A DNA stretch of 7,338 nt from Deltaproteobacteria bacterium (GTDB lineage: Bacteria > Desulfobacterota > Desulfarculia > Adiutricales > JAGVGV01), in contig JAGVGV010000439.1 of assembly GCA_020056895.1 (NCBI GenBank), positions 1 through 7,338 of the forward strand, written 5' to 3'. Below are positions 1-6,219 of this stretch, one piece after another. Under the pieces are notes generated by a model, which saw only the letters and a list, made by a program, of their open reading frames with translations, was not told the origin of the DNA and did not search any database. A program made the translations under genes and the position numbers. The first letter of the stretch is position 1, and the number at the start of each line of letters is the position of its first letter.

Positions 1-2
1 AT

Positions 3-626
3 GTGGCCTCCCGGGCCGGTTTCGCCAACATGGATGAATTCGTGCGGCTCTGCCGGGATCGGACCTTCATCCAGTCCCTAGGCATTCAGGCCGATTCACT
101 GGAAGGGTACCTGTTTCCCGAAACGTATCTGTTCCCTCGGGATACATCGACTCAGGACGTAATCAAGGCCATGGCGGCCCGGTTTTTCAAAGTGTGGGAC
201 AAGTACGCGGACATGGCCCGAGGCCATGAACTCAGCCGCCACCAGATCATCACCCTGGCCTCGATCGTGGAAAAGGAAACCGGGGCGCCACAGGAACGGC
301 CGATGATTGCCGCGGTATTCCTGAACCGGCTAAAGAAAAAAATGCGGTTGGAAACCGATCCCACGGTGATATACGGGATCCCGGATTTCGACGGCAACCT
401 GACCAAGAAACACCTTCAGACGCCCACGCCGTATAATACATACGTGATCGACGGACTTCCGCCGGGGCCCATCGCCAATCCCGGCGAGGACAGCATCAAG
501 GCCGTGCTGCAACCGGCCAACACCGATTACCTTTTTTTCGTTTCCAAAAACGACGGCACGCACCAGTTTTCGCGGACGCTGAAAGAGCACAACCAGGCCG
601 TCAGCCAGTATCAGAAAAACCGCTAG
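3..626 (+). CDS. mltG: Endolytic murein transglycosylase MltG (YceG-like), C-terminal part, 5' truncated by window edge
   Basis: MltG is an inner-membrane lytic transglycosylase that cuts nascent peptidoglycan glycan strands and so limits their length. About 207 residues of the catalytic domain are visible. The N-terminal membrane anchor and LysM-like part lie outside the window, so the GTG at position 3 is only the first in-frame codon, not a true start. Family motifs in order are SLEGYLFPETYLFP (about residues 32-45), LASIVEKETG (85-94), VFLNRLKKKMRLETDPTVIYG (starting about 105), NTYVIDGLPPGPIANPG (145-161) and a closing THQFSRTLKEHN stretch. By analogy with E. coli MltG, the Glu in SIVEKE (residue 90 here) is the catalytic acid. 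The C-terminus ends where the family normally does, so the 3' end is intact. The gene faces the leftward operon tail to tail and is functionally unrelated to it. Confidence 0.96.
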   Translation: MASRAGFANMDEFVRLCRDRTFIQSLGIQADSLEGYLFPETYLFPRDTSTQDVIKAMAARFFKVWDKYADMARGHELSRHQIITLASIVEKETGAPQERPMIAAVFLNRLKKKMRLETDPTVIYGIPDFDGNLTKKHLQTPTPYNTYVIDGLPPGPIANPGEDSIKAVLQPANTDYLFFVSKNDGTHQFSRTLKEHNQAVSQYQKNR

Positions 627-688
627 GGATGGGGAAAACGGCCGCCGAACTTGGCTCGGGTTCCCCTTTTCCCTCCGCAAGAACGAAA

Positions 689-710
689 ACGGACCCCGAG
701 GGAGGTCCGT
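689..710 (-). terminator. Putative rho-independent terminator of the leftward operon
   Basis: A perfect 7-bp stem (ACGGACC at 689-695 pairing with GGTCCGT at 704-710) closes an 8-nt loop. Read on the - strand, the stem is followed directly by TTTTCGTTC, a moderate T-rich tract. It lies 55 nt past the stop codon of the GntR gene, the last gene of the operon. On the + strand no T tract follows, so it is a poorer terminator for mltG. The stem is short and the T tract is interrupted, hence moderate confidence. Confidence 0.5.
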
Positions 711-728
711 ACCGAATTGGCTTCATCG

Positions 729-750
729 GGCCGGATTCCGGTCTCCGGCC
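729..750. repeat. Second perfect hairpin in the convergent intergenic region
   Basis: GGCCGGA (729-735) pairs exactly with TCCGGCC (744-750) around an 8-nt loop. It has the same geometry (7-bp stem, 8-nt loop) as the hairpin at 689-710 but an unrelated sequence. There is no T tract on either side, so it is not a classical terminator. It could protect 3' ends or help separate the two convergent transcripts. The rest of 627-764 shows no gene or other recognisable element. Confidence 0.4.
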
Positions 751-764
751 GTTGGAATCAAGGT

Positions 765-1421
765 CTATTCCGCCGATACATCCCGGTCCGAAATATCCAG
801 CACGCAGTGAACATCCCGCATGAAATCCGCCGCTTCCCTGGCCTGGCCCCGGCTGATCAGCTCAATCAGGGTGAGGTGTTCGTCGTAGTTCAACTGGAGG
901 ATCGTCCCCCAATCCTTACGGCCAAATTCGAATAGGCGTTGGCGGATGATGGTAAGCTGATTCAGAATCTCGTGATTGTCCGACAATTGCAGGTACACCT
1001 GATGGAATTCGGTATTTCGATTGAAGTATTCGCCAAAATCCCGGCTGGTGTCTTCGCGGATCATGGCTTCGTTGATGGCTTTCATGCGCTCGATGTGTTC
1101 GGGACGAATCCGGTTGGCCACCGATAAGAGCACCCGCGAATCCAGGGCGCCCAGCATTTCATACAAGTGGCCAATGTCTTGGCGGTTGAGCTTACGTATC
1201 AGGATGCCGCGCTGAGGCAGAACAGTGACGAACCCCTCCACTTCCAACTGCAGCAACGCGTCCCGCAATGGAGTCCGGCCCAACCCCAGGCTCTGCATCA
1301 ACAGGCTCATGCTGATGAAGGTGCCGGGTTTCAGGGTCTCGTTTCGCAGTTCGCCGCGCAGGTATTCATAGACCTGGGACCGCAGCAACTGGATGTTGTT
1401 CATGGTCAACGGGCCGGCCAT
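765..1421 (-). CDS. GntR family transcriptional regulator, FadR/FCD subfamily
   Basis: A 218-residue DNA-binding regulator, the usual size for this subfamily. The N-terminal winged helix-turn-helix spans about residues 10-76, with the diagnostic LGLGRTPLRDALLQLEVEG at 45-63 and the wing PQRGILI at 69-75. The rest is an all-helical FCD ligand-binding domain. Its likely metal or ligand contacts are N136 and H140 (NTEFH), H182 (DEHLTLIELI) and H205 (MRDVH). FCD regulators commonly bind small carboxylates or sugar acids, often through such a metal centre. The chosen start (ATG 1421) has GAGAG just upstream; a second ATG, codon 7, has no visible Shine-Dalgarno. It begins 6 nt after the hydrolase stop, so it is the last gene of the transporter operon and probably its local regulator. 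Its effector and operator are not visible; the operon promoter lies outside the window. Confidence 0.93.
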   Translation of the reverse strand: MAGPLTMNNIQLLRSQVYEYLRGELRNETLKPGTFISMSLLMQSLGLGRTPLRDALLQLEVEGFVTVLPQRGILIRKLNRQDIGHLYEMLGALDSRVLLSVANRIRPEHIERMKAINEAMIREDTSRDFGEYFNRNTEFHQVYLQLSDNHEILNQLTIIRQRLFEFGRKDWGTILQLNYDEHLTLIELISRGQAREAADFMRDVHCVLDISDRDVSAE

Positions 1422-1427
1422 GGGCTC

Positions 1428-2291
1428 TCATTTTTCATGGGCGTTCAACCTTTTATCCCTCATGGGCCCCAGATTTTGAAACCCCGGGCCAGCCATCCAC
1501 CCGTTGCGATATACGGAAAAACAGCCGGCGTCGTCCCGGAGGCTTTTGAGCACCTGACAATACCCCAGGGCGCCGTTTTCCCTCACTTCGGTCACGTTTT
1601 CCCCGTGAAGCCGGGCCAGGATCACCCGCTCCTCCATTCCGGTCCGTTCCAGAACGGCGCCTTCGGGATCAATCAGAACGGACTGGCCATTGCCGCCCTG
1701 ATCCAAGCCATTGAGACCGAAAAAATAGATCTGGTTGCCAATGGCATGGGCGCGGCTAAGAACGAGTTCCAACTCGCGATCCGTGGTCACCGTCATGGTC
1801 GGACAGAGTATGACCTCCGCGCCCAACCACGTCAACTGTCTGGTTACTTCCGGAAACCATTGATCATAACAGATACATAGGCCCACTTTGAGCCGGCCCG
1901 GAACCTCGAACACGCAAAAGGCGTCGCCGGCGACCGTGTTTTCAAAGGGCCGCCAGGGAAACATTTTCCGGTACCGGGCCACGATACGCCCTTCCGGATC
2001 GATGACCGGCGCGGTATTGAAGTCGCCCCGGTCGGTCTTTTCCCGAATCGACCCGGGAATCAGCCAGATACGATGAGCGCGGGCCAGGTCGCAAAACATC
2101 TCGGTGGTGGGCCCGGGGATCGGTTCCGAGTACCGTTCTTCGGGGCCAAAGGCGCAGAGTTCACTAAAAAATATCAGATCCACCCCAGGGTTTTCCCTTT
2201 TTATGTCGCGCACGTACAGGCTCATGGCCGGCCGGTTGTCTCCGCACCGGACACGCATTTGAACGCCGGCGATGCTCAGCATTCGGGTCAT
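1428..2291 (-). CDS. Nitrilase-superfamily carbon-nitrogen hydrolase (amidase-like)
   Basis: A cytoplasmic hydrolase of 287 residues, the normal size of a single-domain nitrilase-superfamily enzyme. The Cys-Glu-Lys triad is visible: E44 in FFSELCAFG, K109 in YRKMFPW and C141 in LCICYDQWFPE. A further Glu, E117 in PWRPFEN, lies eight residues after the Lys. That spacing and the PWxPxE pattern match the fourth catalytic residue of aliphatic amidases and formamidases (YRKxxPWxPxE). The CYDQWFPE box also resembles N-carbamoylputrescine amidohydrolases. No signal peptide is seen. The enzyme lacks the C-terminal extension of the roughly 340-residue AmiE/AmiF amidases, so I do not assign those names. 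The start ATG has a strong GAGGTGA site. The gene lies 8 nt after the dppF-like ATPase and 6 nt before the GntR gene, suggesting that it processes the imported solute or a product of it. Amide, carbamoyl or nitrile substrates are all possible. Confidence 0.9.
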   Translation of the reverse strand: MTRMLSIAGVQMRVRCGDNRPAMSLYVRDIKRENPGVDLIFFSELCAFGPEERYSEPIPGPTTEMFCDLARAHRIWLIPGSIREKTDRGDFNTAPVIDPEGRIVARYRKMFPWRPFENTVAGDAFCVFEVPGRLKVGLCICYDQWFPEVTRQLTWLGAEVILCPTMTVTTDRELELVLSRAHAIGNQIYFFGLNGLDQGGNGQSVLIDPEGAVLERTGMEERVILARLHGENVTEVRENGALGYCQVLKSLRDDAGCFSVYRNGWMAGPGFQNLGPMRDKRLNAHEK

Positions 2292-2294
2292 GAA

Positions 2295-2302
2295 TCACCT
2301 CA
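2295..2302 (-). promoter_or_regulatory. Shine-Dalgarno of the hydrolase gene, overlapping the dppF stop codon
   Basis: The - strand reads TGAGGTGATTC followed by ATG. The first TGA is the stop of the upstream ATPase gene and shares its GA with the GAGGTGA ribosome site. This decides the hydrolase start at 2291 over the ATG three codons later, and implies termination-coupled reinitiation. Confidence 0.75.
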
Positions 2303-3262
2303 ACGATTATGATATAGGCGGCAAGCCACCCGCCGGCCCTGGCATTCATACAATTGCGGCTCAAACAGCCGGCAATCGGGTGACATATCGGGGCATCGAG
2401 GGTGAAACCGGCAGCCGGAAGGCGGATGGACGGGGGAGGGTACGTCCCCCTCCAAAAGCGTCCGCTCCGTTCGGGCGGCGGGATCGGCCCGGGGAATCGC
2501 CGCCAGCAGAGCCTTGGTGTAGGGATGGAGCGGTTTTTCGAAAACGGACGCCACATCCCCGGATTCCACCACCTGCCCCAAGTACATCACCAGGATTTGA
2601 TCGGCCAGATTTCGGATGACGTATAGGTCATGAGTGATGAACAGATAGGTCAACCGAAGACGTTGTTGCAAATCGCGGATCAGGTTGAGCACCTGGGCCT
2701 GGACCGAAACGTCCAGGGCGGAAGTGGGTTCGTCCAGGATCACGAAACGGGGGTCCAGCGCCAAGGCCCGGGAGATGGCGATCCGTTGCCGCTGGCCTCC
2801 GCTGAACTGGTGGGGAAACCGGTGAAGATGATCCGGTTCCAGGCCCACTTTTTCCAATAATTCGCACACCCGGCGTTTAAGAGCGCCGCCCCTCGACCCT
2901 AGGTGGGTACGGAGCGGTTCGCCCACGATATCCAGCACATTTAATCGGGGGTTGAGCGCGGAATAGGGGTTTTGGAACACAATGGCCATCTCGCGGCGCA
3001 ACCGCCGGCGTTCCGCTGGGGATAAGGCGAACATGTCCCGACCATCGAACAGAACCCGTCCGGACGTGGGCGGCAATAGATTCAGGATGGTGCGCCCCAC
3101 CGTCGACTTGCCGCACCCGGATTCGCCCACCAGCCCCACGGTCATGCCTGGATCGATGGTGAAGGAGACTCCATCCACCGCCCGCACCTGCCCGCCCGGC
3201 CCGGAAAAATGTTTTACGAGCCGTTCCACGCCGATCAATGGCGTCCGGTCCTCACCGGACAT
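2300..3262 (-). CDS. dppF: Oligopeptide/dipeptide ABC transporter ATP-binding protein, DppF/OppF-like
   Basis: One of the two nucleotide-binding subunits that power the importer at the cytoplasmic face (320 residues; E. coli DppF is about 334). All ATPase motifs are intact: Walker A GESGCGKST (46-54), Q-loop Q97, signature FSGGQRQR (153-160), Walker B VILDEPT with E178, and switch H211. The C-terminal OppD/F extension follows, with the family motif HPPSGCRFHPRCP and cysteines C284, C290, C297, C307 and C314. The order after the DppD-like gene and the variable-loop style (TSGRVLFDGRDMF) fit the F subunit. The start ATG overlaps the upstream ATPase gene by 11 nt, so its translation is coupled; only a weak GGTGG site precedes it. 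The symbol denotes the family; the substrate could be oligopeptide or another solute of this transporter class. Confidence 0.93.
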   Translation of the reverse strand: MSGEDRTPLIGVERLVKHFSGPGGQVRAVDGVSFTIDPGMTVGLVGESGCGKSTVGRTILNLLPPTSGRVLFDGRDMFALSPAERRRLRREMAIVFQNPYSALNPRLNVLDIVGEPLRTHLGSRGGALKRRVCELLEKVGLEPDHLHRFPHQFSGGQRQRIAISRALALDPRFVILDEPTSALDVSVQAQVLNLIRDLQQRLRLTYLFITHDLYVIRNLADQILVMYLGQVVESGDVASVFEKPLHPYTKALLAAIPRADPAARTERTLLEGDVPSPVHPPSGCRFHPRCPDMSPDCRLFEPQLYECQGRRVACRLYHNR

Positions 3263-4214
3263 GGCAGGCCACCCATTGCCGGTCCGTGCGGGCGGTTAGT
3301 GCTGGCATGGCCCGGCGGCAAACATCGGCCGCCAAGGCGCAACGCGGATGGAACCGGCAACCCGCCGGGGGATGGAGCAGGCTGGGGACCGCGCCGCCGA
3401 TGGTCCGGAAGCGCTCCCCAGGCTGGGCTCGGGCCGGAATGGCGTCCATCAAGGCTTCGGTGTACGGGTGACGCGGCCGGGAAAAAATATCTTCCACCGG
3501 TCCTTGTTCCACCACCACGCCGGCATACATGATGACCACCCGGTCGCAAACTTCGGCCACCACGCCCAGGTCGTGGGTGATAAGCATGATGGCCGTGTGG
3601 GTCTCTTCCTTCAAACGCAACATCAGCGAAAGTATCTGCGCCTGAATGGTTACATCCAGCGCCGTGGTGGGTTCATCGGCGATCAGCAGTTCGGGCCGGC
3701 ACGACAAAGCCATGGCGATCATGACCCGTTGAAGCTGTCCCCCGGAAAGTTGGTGGGGGTATTTTCCGGGCAGCCTGGTCGGGTCGGGCAGCCGCACCAA
3801 CCGGAACATATCCAGGCAGCGGGCCAGCGCGGCCCGGCGGCCAAGGGCCTGATGGATGCGAATGATACGGCTGACCTGTTCTCCGATGGTGAACACCGGA
3901 TTGAGCGATGAAAGAGGGTTTTGAAAGATCATGGCCACCTGGCCGCCGCGCAGGTCCCGTATCCGGCGATCATTCATCTCCAGGACGTTCTCGCCCTCCA
4001 GCAGGATCCGGCCGGCCACGATGCGGCCCGGTTCCGGCACCAGCCGCAGCACCGACCGCACGGTGATGGATTTGCCGCACCCGGTTTCGCCCACGATCCC
4101 CACCACCTCATCCCGGTGCACGGTCAAATCAACGCCATCCACGGCATGCACCACGCCCCGGTAGGTGAAAAAATGCGTTTTGAGTCCTTCGATCCGCAAT
4201 ATGGGCGGGGTCAT
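3252..4214 (-). CDS. dppD: Oligopeptide/dipeptide ABC transporter ATP-binding protein, DppD/OppD-like
   Basis: The partner ATPase of the importer, 320 residues (E. coli DppD is about 327). Walker A is GETGCGKS (42-49), Q-loop Q98, signature LSGGQLQR (156-163), Walker B LLIADEPT with E181, and switch H214; all are intact. The motif order AMIFQNPLSSLNPVFTIGEQ and ADEPTTALDVTIQAQIL is typical of the D subunit. The C-terminal extension carries GCRFHPRC with C286, C292, C299 and C317, a four-cysteine pattern that in some Dpp ATPases holds a [4Fe-4S] cluster. The start ATG lies 15 nt past the dppC stop and follows a GAGGTGA site. The 3' end overlaps the next ATPase gene by 11 nt. It is cytoplasmic and docks on the DppB/DppC permeases. 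Confidence 0.93.
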   Translation of the reverse strand: MTPPILRIEGLKTHFFTYRGVVHAVDGVDLTVHRDEVVGIVGETGCGKSITVRSVLRLVPEPGRIVAGRILLEGENVLEMNDRRIRDLRGGQVAMIFQNPLSSLNPVFTIGEQVSRIIRIHQALGRRAALARCLDMFRLVRLPDPTRLPGKYPHQLSGGQLQRVMIAMALSCRPELLIADEPTTALDVTIQAQILSLMLRLKEETHTAIMLITHDLGVVAEVCDRVVIMYAGVVVEQGPVEDIFSRPRHPYTEALMDAIPARAQPGERFRTIGGAVPSLLHPPAGCRFHPRCALAADVCRRAMPALTARTDRQWVACHVR

Positions 4215-4224
4215 TTTATGCCGT

Positions 4225-4232
4225 TCACCTCA
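4225..4232 (-). promoter_or_regulatory. Shine-Dalgarno of dppD, overlapping the dppC stop codon
   Basis: The - strand reads TGAGGTGA, where the leading TGA is the dppC stop and GAGGTGA is the ribosome site; ten nt then separate it from the ATG at 4214. The same 8-mer with the same stop overlap occurs at the dppF/hydrolase junction. Confidence 0.6.
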
Positions 4233-5123
4233 ATCCCGAATCCGGGGGTCCAGAATGTCCCGCAGGCCGTCACCCACCAGGTTGAACGCCAGCACGCTGA
4301 TAAAAATGGCGAGACCAGGAAACGTCACCGTCCACCAGTAATCCAGAAAATAGGCCCGGGCCGTCGTAATCATCAAGCCCCATTCCACCGAGGGCGGTTG
4401 CGCGCCCACGCCGATGAAACTCAGGCTGGCCGCGGCCAGGATCGTATACCCCATATCCATGGACGCCTGAATAATGACCGGGGCGATGGTGTTGGGCAGG
4501 ATATGCCGCTTTAAAATCACCCACCGCCGTACGCCCATGGACAGGGCCGCCTCCACATACAGTTCCTCGCGGACCGTCAGCACTTGAGCCCGAATCAGCC
4601 GTACGTACCAAGGAAACCAGGACACCGCGAGGGCCAGCATGGCGTTGGCGACCGAAGCCCCCAGCGCGGCGGCGATGGTCATGGGCAGGAGCAGGGACGG
4701 GAAGGCCAAAAACATGTCCGAAACGCGCATGATGACTTCATCGATCCAGCCGCCCCAGAACCCGGCCACCAGGCCCAAGGGTATGCCAAAAACCAGCGAT
4801 AGCCCCACCACGGCCAAGCCGATCTGGATGGACAACCGGGAACCGAACACCACCCGCGTGAACTGGTCGCGTCCCAGGGCGTCCGTGCCGAAAGGATGCC
4901 GCCAGGTGGGCGGTTGCAGCTTGTCGGCGAAATGGATGCCGTATGTGGCGTCCTCGGGATAGGGGGTGATGTACGGCGCGAACAAGGCGGACGCCACTAA
5001 TAGGCCGACCACGCCCATGCCAATCAGAAACAACGGATTCCGGCGGCTCAGGTGCCAAATGTACCGCACCCGCTCCCAACGTCCGCCGCCGGCCGTTCCC
5101 GTGATTTCGGCGCCCATTGCCAC
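4230..5123 (-). CDS. dppC: Oligopeptide/dipeptide ABC transporter permease, DppC/OppC-like
   Basis: The second membrane subunit of the importer, 297 residues (E. coli DppC is 300). It has a cytoplasmic N-terminus, a first transmembrane helix at about 31-50 and then the conserved periplasmic stretch HPFGTDALGRDQFTRVVFGSRLS (76-98). Further helices lie at about 96-120, 137-156, 157-175, 215-238 and 268-285. The EAA loop that docks onto the ATPases is EAALSMGVRRWVILKRHILPN (191-211). The C-terminal GDGLRDILDPR is a family signature. The start is uncertain: GTG at 5123 directly abuts the dppB stop (TGAGTG), while an ATG lies two codons further in at 5117. A single GGGGAG upstream could serve either. 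It is translationally coupled to dppB and intact throughout. Confidence 0.94.
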   Translation of the reverse strand: MAMGAEITGTAGGGRWERVRYIWHLSRRNPLFLIGMGVVGLLVASALFAPYITPYPEDATYGIHFADKLQPPTWRHPFGTDALGRDQFTRVVFGSRLSIQIGLAVVGLSLVFGIPLGLVAGFWGGWIDEVIMRVSDMFLAFPSLLLPMTIAAALGASVANAMLALAVSWFPWYVRLIRAQVLTVREELYVEAALSMGVRRWVILKRHILPNTIAPVIIQASMDMGYTILAAASLSFIGVGAQPPSVEWGLMITTARAYFLDYWWTVTFPGLAIFISVLAFNLVGDGLRDILDPRIRD

Positions 5124-6145
5124 TCAGCTCCCCGGCTTCTTGATCCTTGGATCGATGAAGTAGTACATCAGGTCCACCAAGGTATTGATCACGATATAAG
5201 TCACGGCATACAGGCTGGCGACGCCCATGATGGCCGGAAAATCATTGGTCGTAACGGACAGCACCGCGTAGCGCCCCAACCCCGGCCAGTCGAAGATCGA
5301 CTCCACCATGAACGATCCGCCCAACAACAATCCATAGGAAAGCCCAACCACCGTAATCGTGGGCGTCAGGGCGTTTTTCAGGGCGTATCGGTACAACACC
5401 ACGCCGCGGGACACGCCGTACGCCAGGGCCGTTTGAATGTAGTCCTCCCGCAACACTTCCAGCATGGATGAGCGGGCCATGCGGGTAATCACGGCCAGAG
5501 AGGCGAACGACAACGTGAAGGCCGGAAGCACGATGTGCCCGACCGCCGATGACCAGGCCGACCAGTTGCCCTCGACCAACGCATCCAAGAGGTAAAAGCC
5601 GGTGATAGGGGCGATGGGGTGATCCATGAGCACCTGGCTGCCGATGCGTCCCTGGAGCGGAAACCAGCCGAGTTTGCCGTGCAGTAGTATTTGCAGGGTC
5701 ATGCCCAACCAGAAAACAGGCATGGCCACACCCGAGATGGACACGGCCCGGCTGACGTGATCCAGCGCCTGATCCTTGCGGGTCGCGGAACAGATGCCCG
5801 CGGGGATGCCGATCGCCAAAGCGGCCAGGATGGACAAGGTGACTAGCTCGAACGTCGCCGCCCAGCGTTCGGCCAGTTCCTCGGCCACTCGGCGTCGGGT
5901 TCGCAGGGATATGCCGAGATCCCCTTGGGCCAGCCGGCCCACGTACATCAGGTACTGAATAACCACCGGCCGGTCCAGGCCCAGTTCGTGGCGCGCCTGA
6001 TCCAGCTGTTCCTGCGTGGGCTTGGCGCCGATCCACATGGCCTCGGGGGAACCGGGGATCACCCGGGCCACGAAAACGTGATGACCGACACGCCGAACAG
6101 AATCAGCAACCCAAACAACAGGCGCCGGATCAGGTACTGTCCCAT
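5124..6145 (-). CDS. dppB: Oligopeptide/dipeptide ABC transporter permease, DppB/OppB-like, with an apparent frameshift near the N-terminus
   Basis: The first membrane subunit of the importer. The open frame 5124-6071 gives 315 residues starting VARVIPGSPEAMW and lacks the first transmembrane helix that every DppB has. That helix is encoded upstream in another frame: ATG at 6145, with GGAG four nt before it, gives MGQYLIRRLLFGLLILFGVSVITF and then runs to a stop at 6059-6061. Adding one T to the TTTT run at 6073-6076 joins the two as ..SVITFFVARVIPGSPE.., 340 residues in all against 339 in E. coli DppB. Numbering from V1 of the long frame, the PGSPE motif is at 6-10, the LGLDRPVVIQYL stretch at 30-41, the EAA-type loop (QTALAYGVSRGVVLYRYALKNAL) at 213-235 and GGSFMVESIFDWPGLGRY at 251-268. 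It ends directly against dppC. Without repair the protein would probably not insert correctly. The GTG at 6071 has no ribosome site and is an unlikely true start. Confidence 0.88.
6073..6076 (-). other. Probable one-base deletion (frameshift) in a T4 run of dppB
   Basis: Upstream frame reads ATC ACG TTT TCG TGG CCC GGG TGA. Downstream frame reads TTC GTG GCC CGG GTG ATC CCC. Frame continuity needs one extra base, or a -1 slip after TTT. The context lacks a standard X XXY YYZ slippery heptamer and four Ts are too few for efficient polymerase slippage. A base-calling or assembly error, or a real mutation, is therefore likelier than programmed recoding. Confidence 0.8.
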
Positions 6146-6149
6146 GCTT

Positions 6150-6153
6150 CTCC
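6150..6153 (-). promoter_or_regulatory. Shine-Dalgarno that marks the true dppB start at 6145
   Basis: GGAG is followed by AAGC and then ATG. The site supports initiation at 6145, ahead of the frameshift, and so supports reading the N-terminal helix as part of dppB. Confidence 0.65.
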
Positions 6154-6175
6154 AGCCGGTCCTCAATAAGGAGGC

Positions 6176-6212
6176 GCGATCCGGCGCGGTTCCCGCCCCG
6201 GAGCCGGATCGC
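6176..6212 (-). repeat. Perfect 10-bp inverted repeat between the binding-protein gene and dppB
   Basis: GCGATCCGGC (6176-6185) pairs exactly with GCCGGATCGC (6203-6212). The 17-nt loop itself contains GCGG (6186-6189) and CCGC (6193-6196), which could form an inner stem. It starts 7 nt after the binding-protein stop and ends 30 nt before the dppB start. No clear T tract follows on the - strand, so it is not a strong terminator. In importer operons a hairpin here often protects the 3' end of the binding-protein message or attenuates readthrough, giving more binding protein than membrane subunits; that role is inferred here. Confidence 0.55.
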
Positions 6213-6219
6213 CTTCCCG

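Noticed and set aside
330..680. A 116-codon - strand open frame opposite mltG, running into the intergenic region
   Set aside because: Most of it is the complement of the conserved MltG catalytic core; no ribosome site or family similarity was seen.
1167..1880. A 237-codon + strand open frame opposite the regulator and hydrolase genes
   Set aside because: It lies antisense to two genes with intact catalytic or DNA-binding motifs and shows no family features; it is a composition shadow.
3348..4514. Long + strand open frames (3348-3911 and 3921-4514) opposite dppD and dppC
   Set aside because: They are antisense to conserved ATPase and permease genes and rich in His/Gln/Arg/Gly, as expected from GC-rich reverse frames.
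5242..6036. A 264-codon open frame on the same strand as dppB, in another frame
   Set aside because: It overlaps the clearly conserved DppB frame, has low-complexity Gly/Pro/Arg/His-rich composition typical of a GC-rich off-frame, and contains no recognisable motif.
6073..6076. Programmed -1 frameshifting as the explanation for split dppB
   Set aside because: The geometry would fit, but there is no canonical slippery heptamer, the T run is only four long, and DppB proteins are not known to use recoding. It is kept only as an alternative in the finding.
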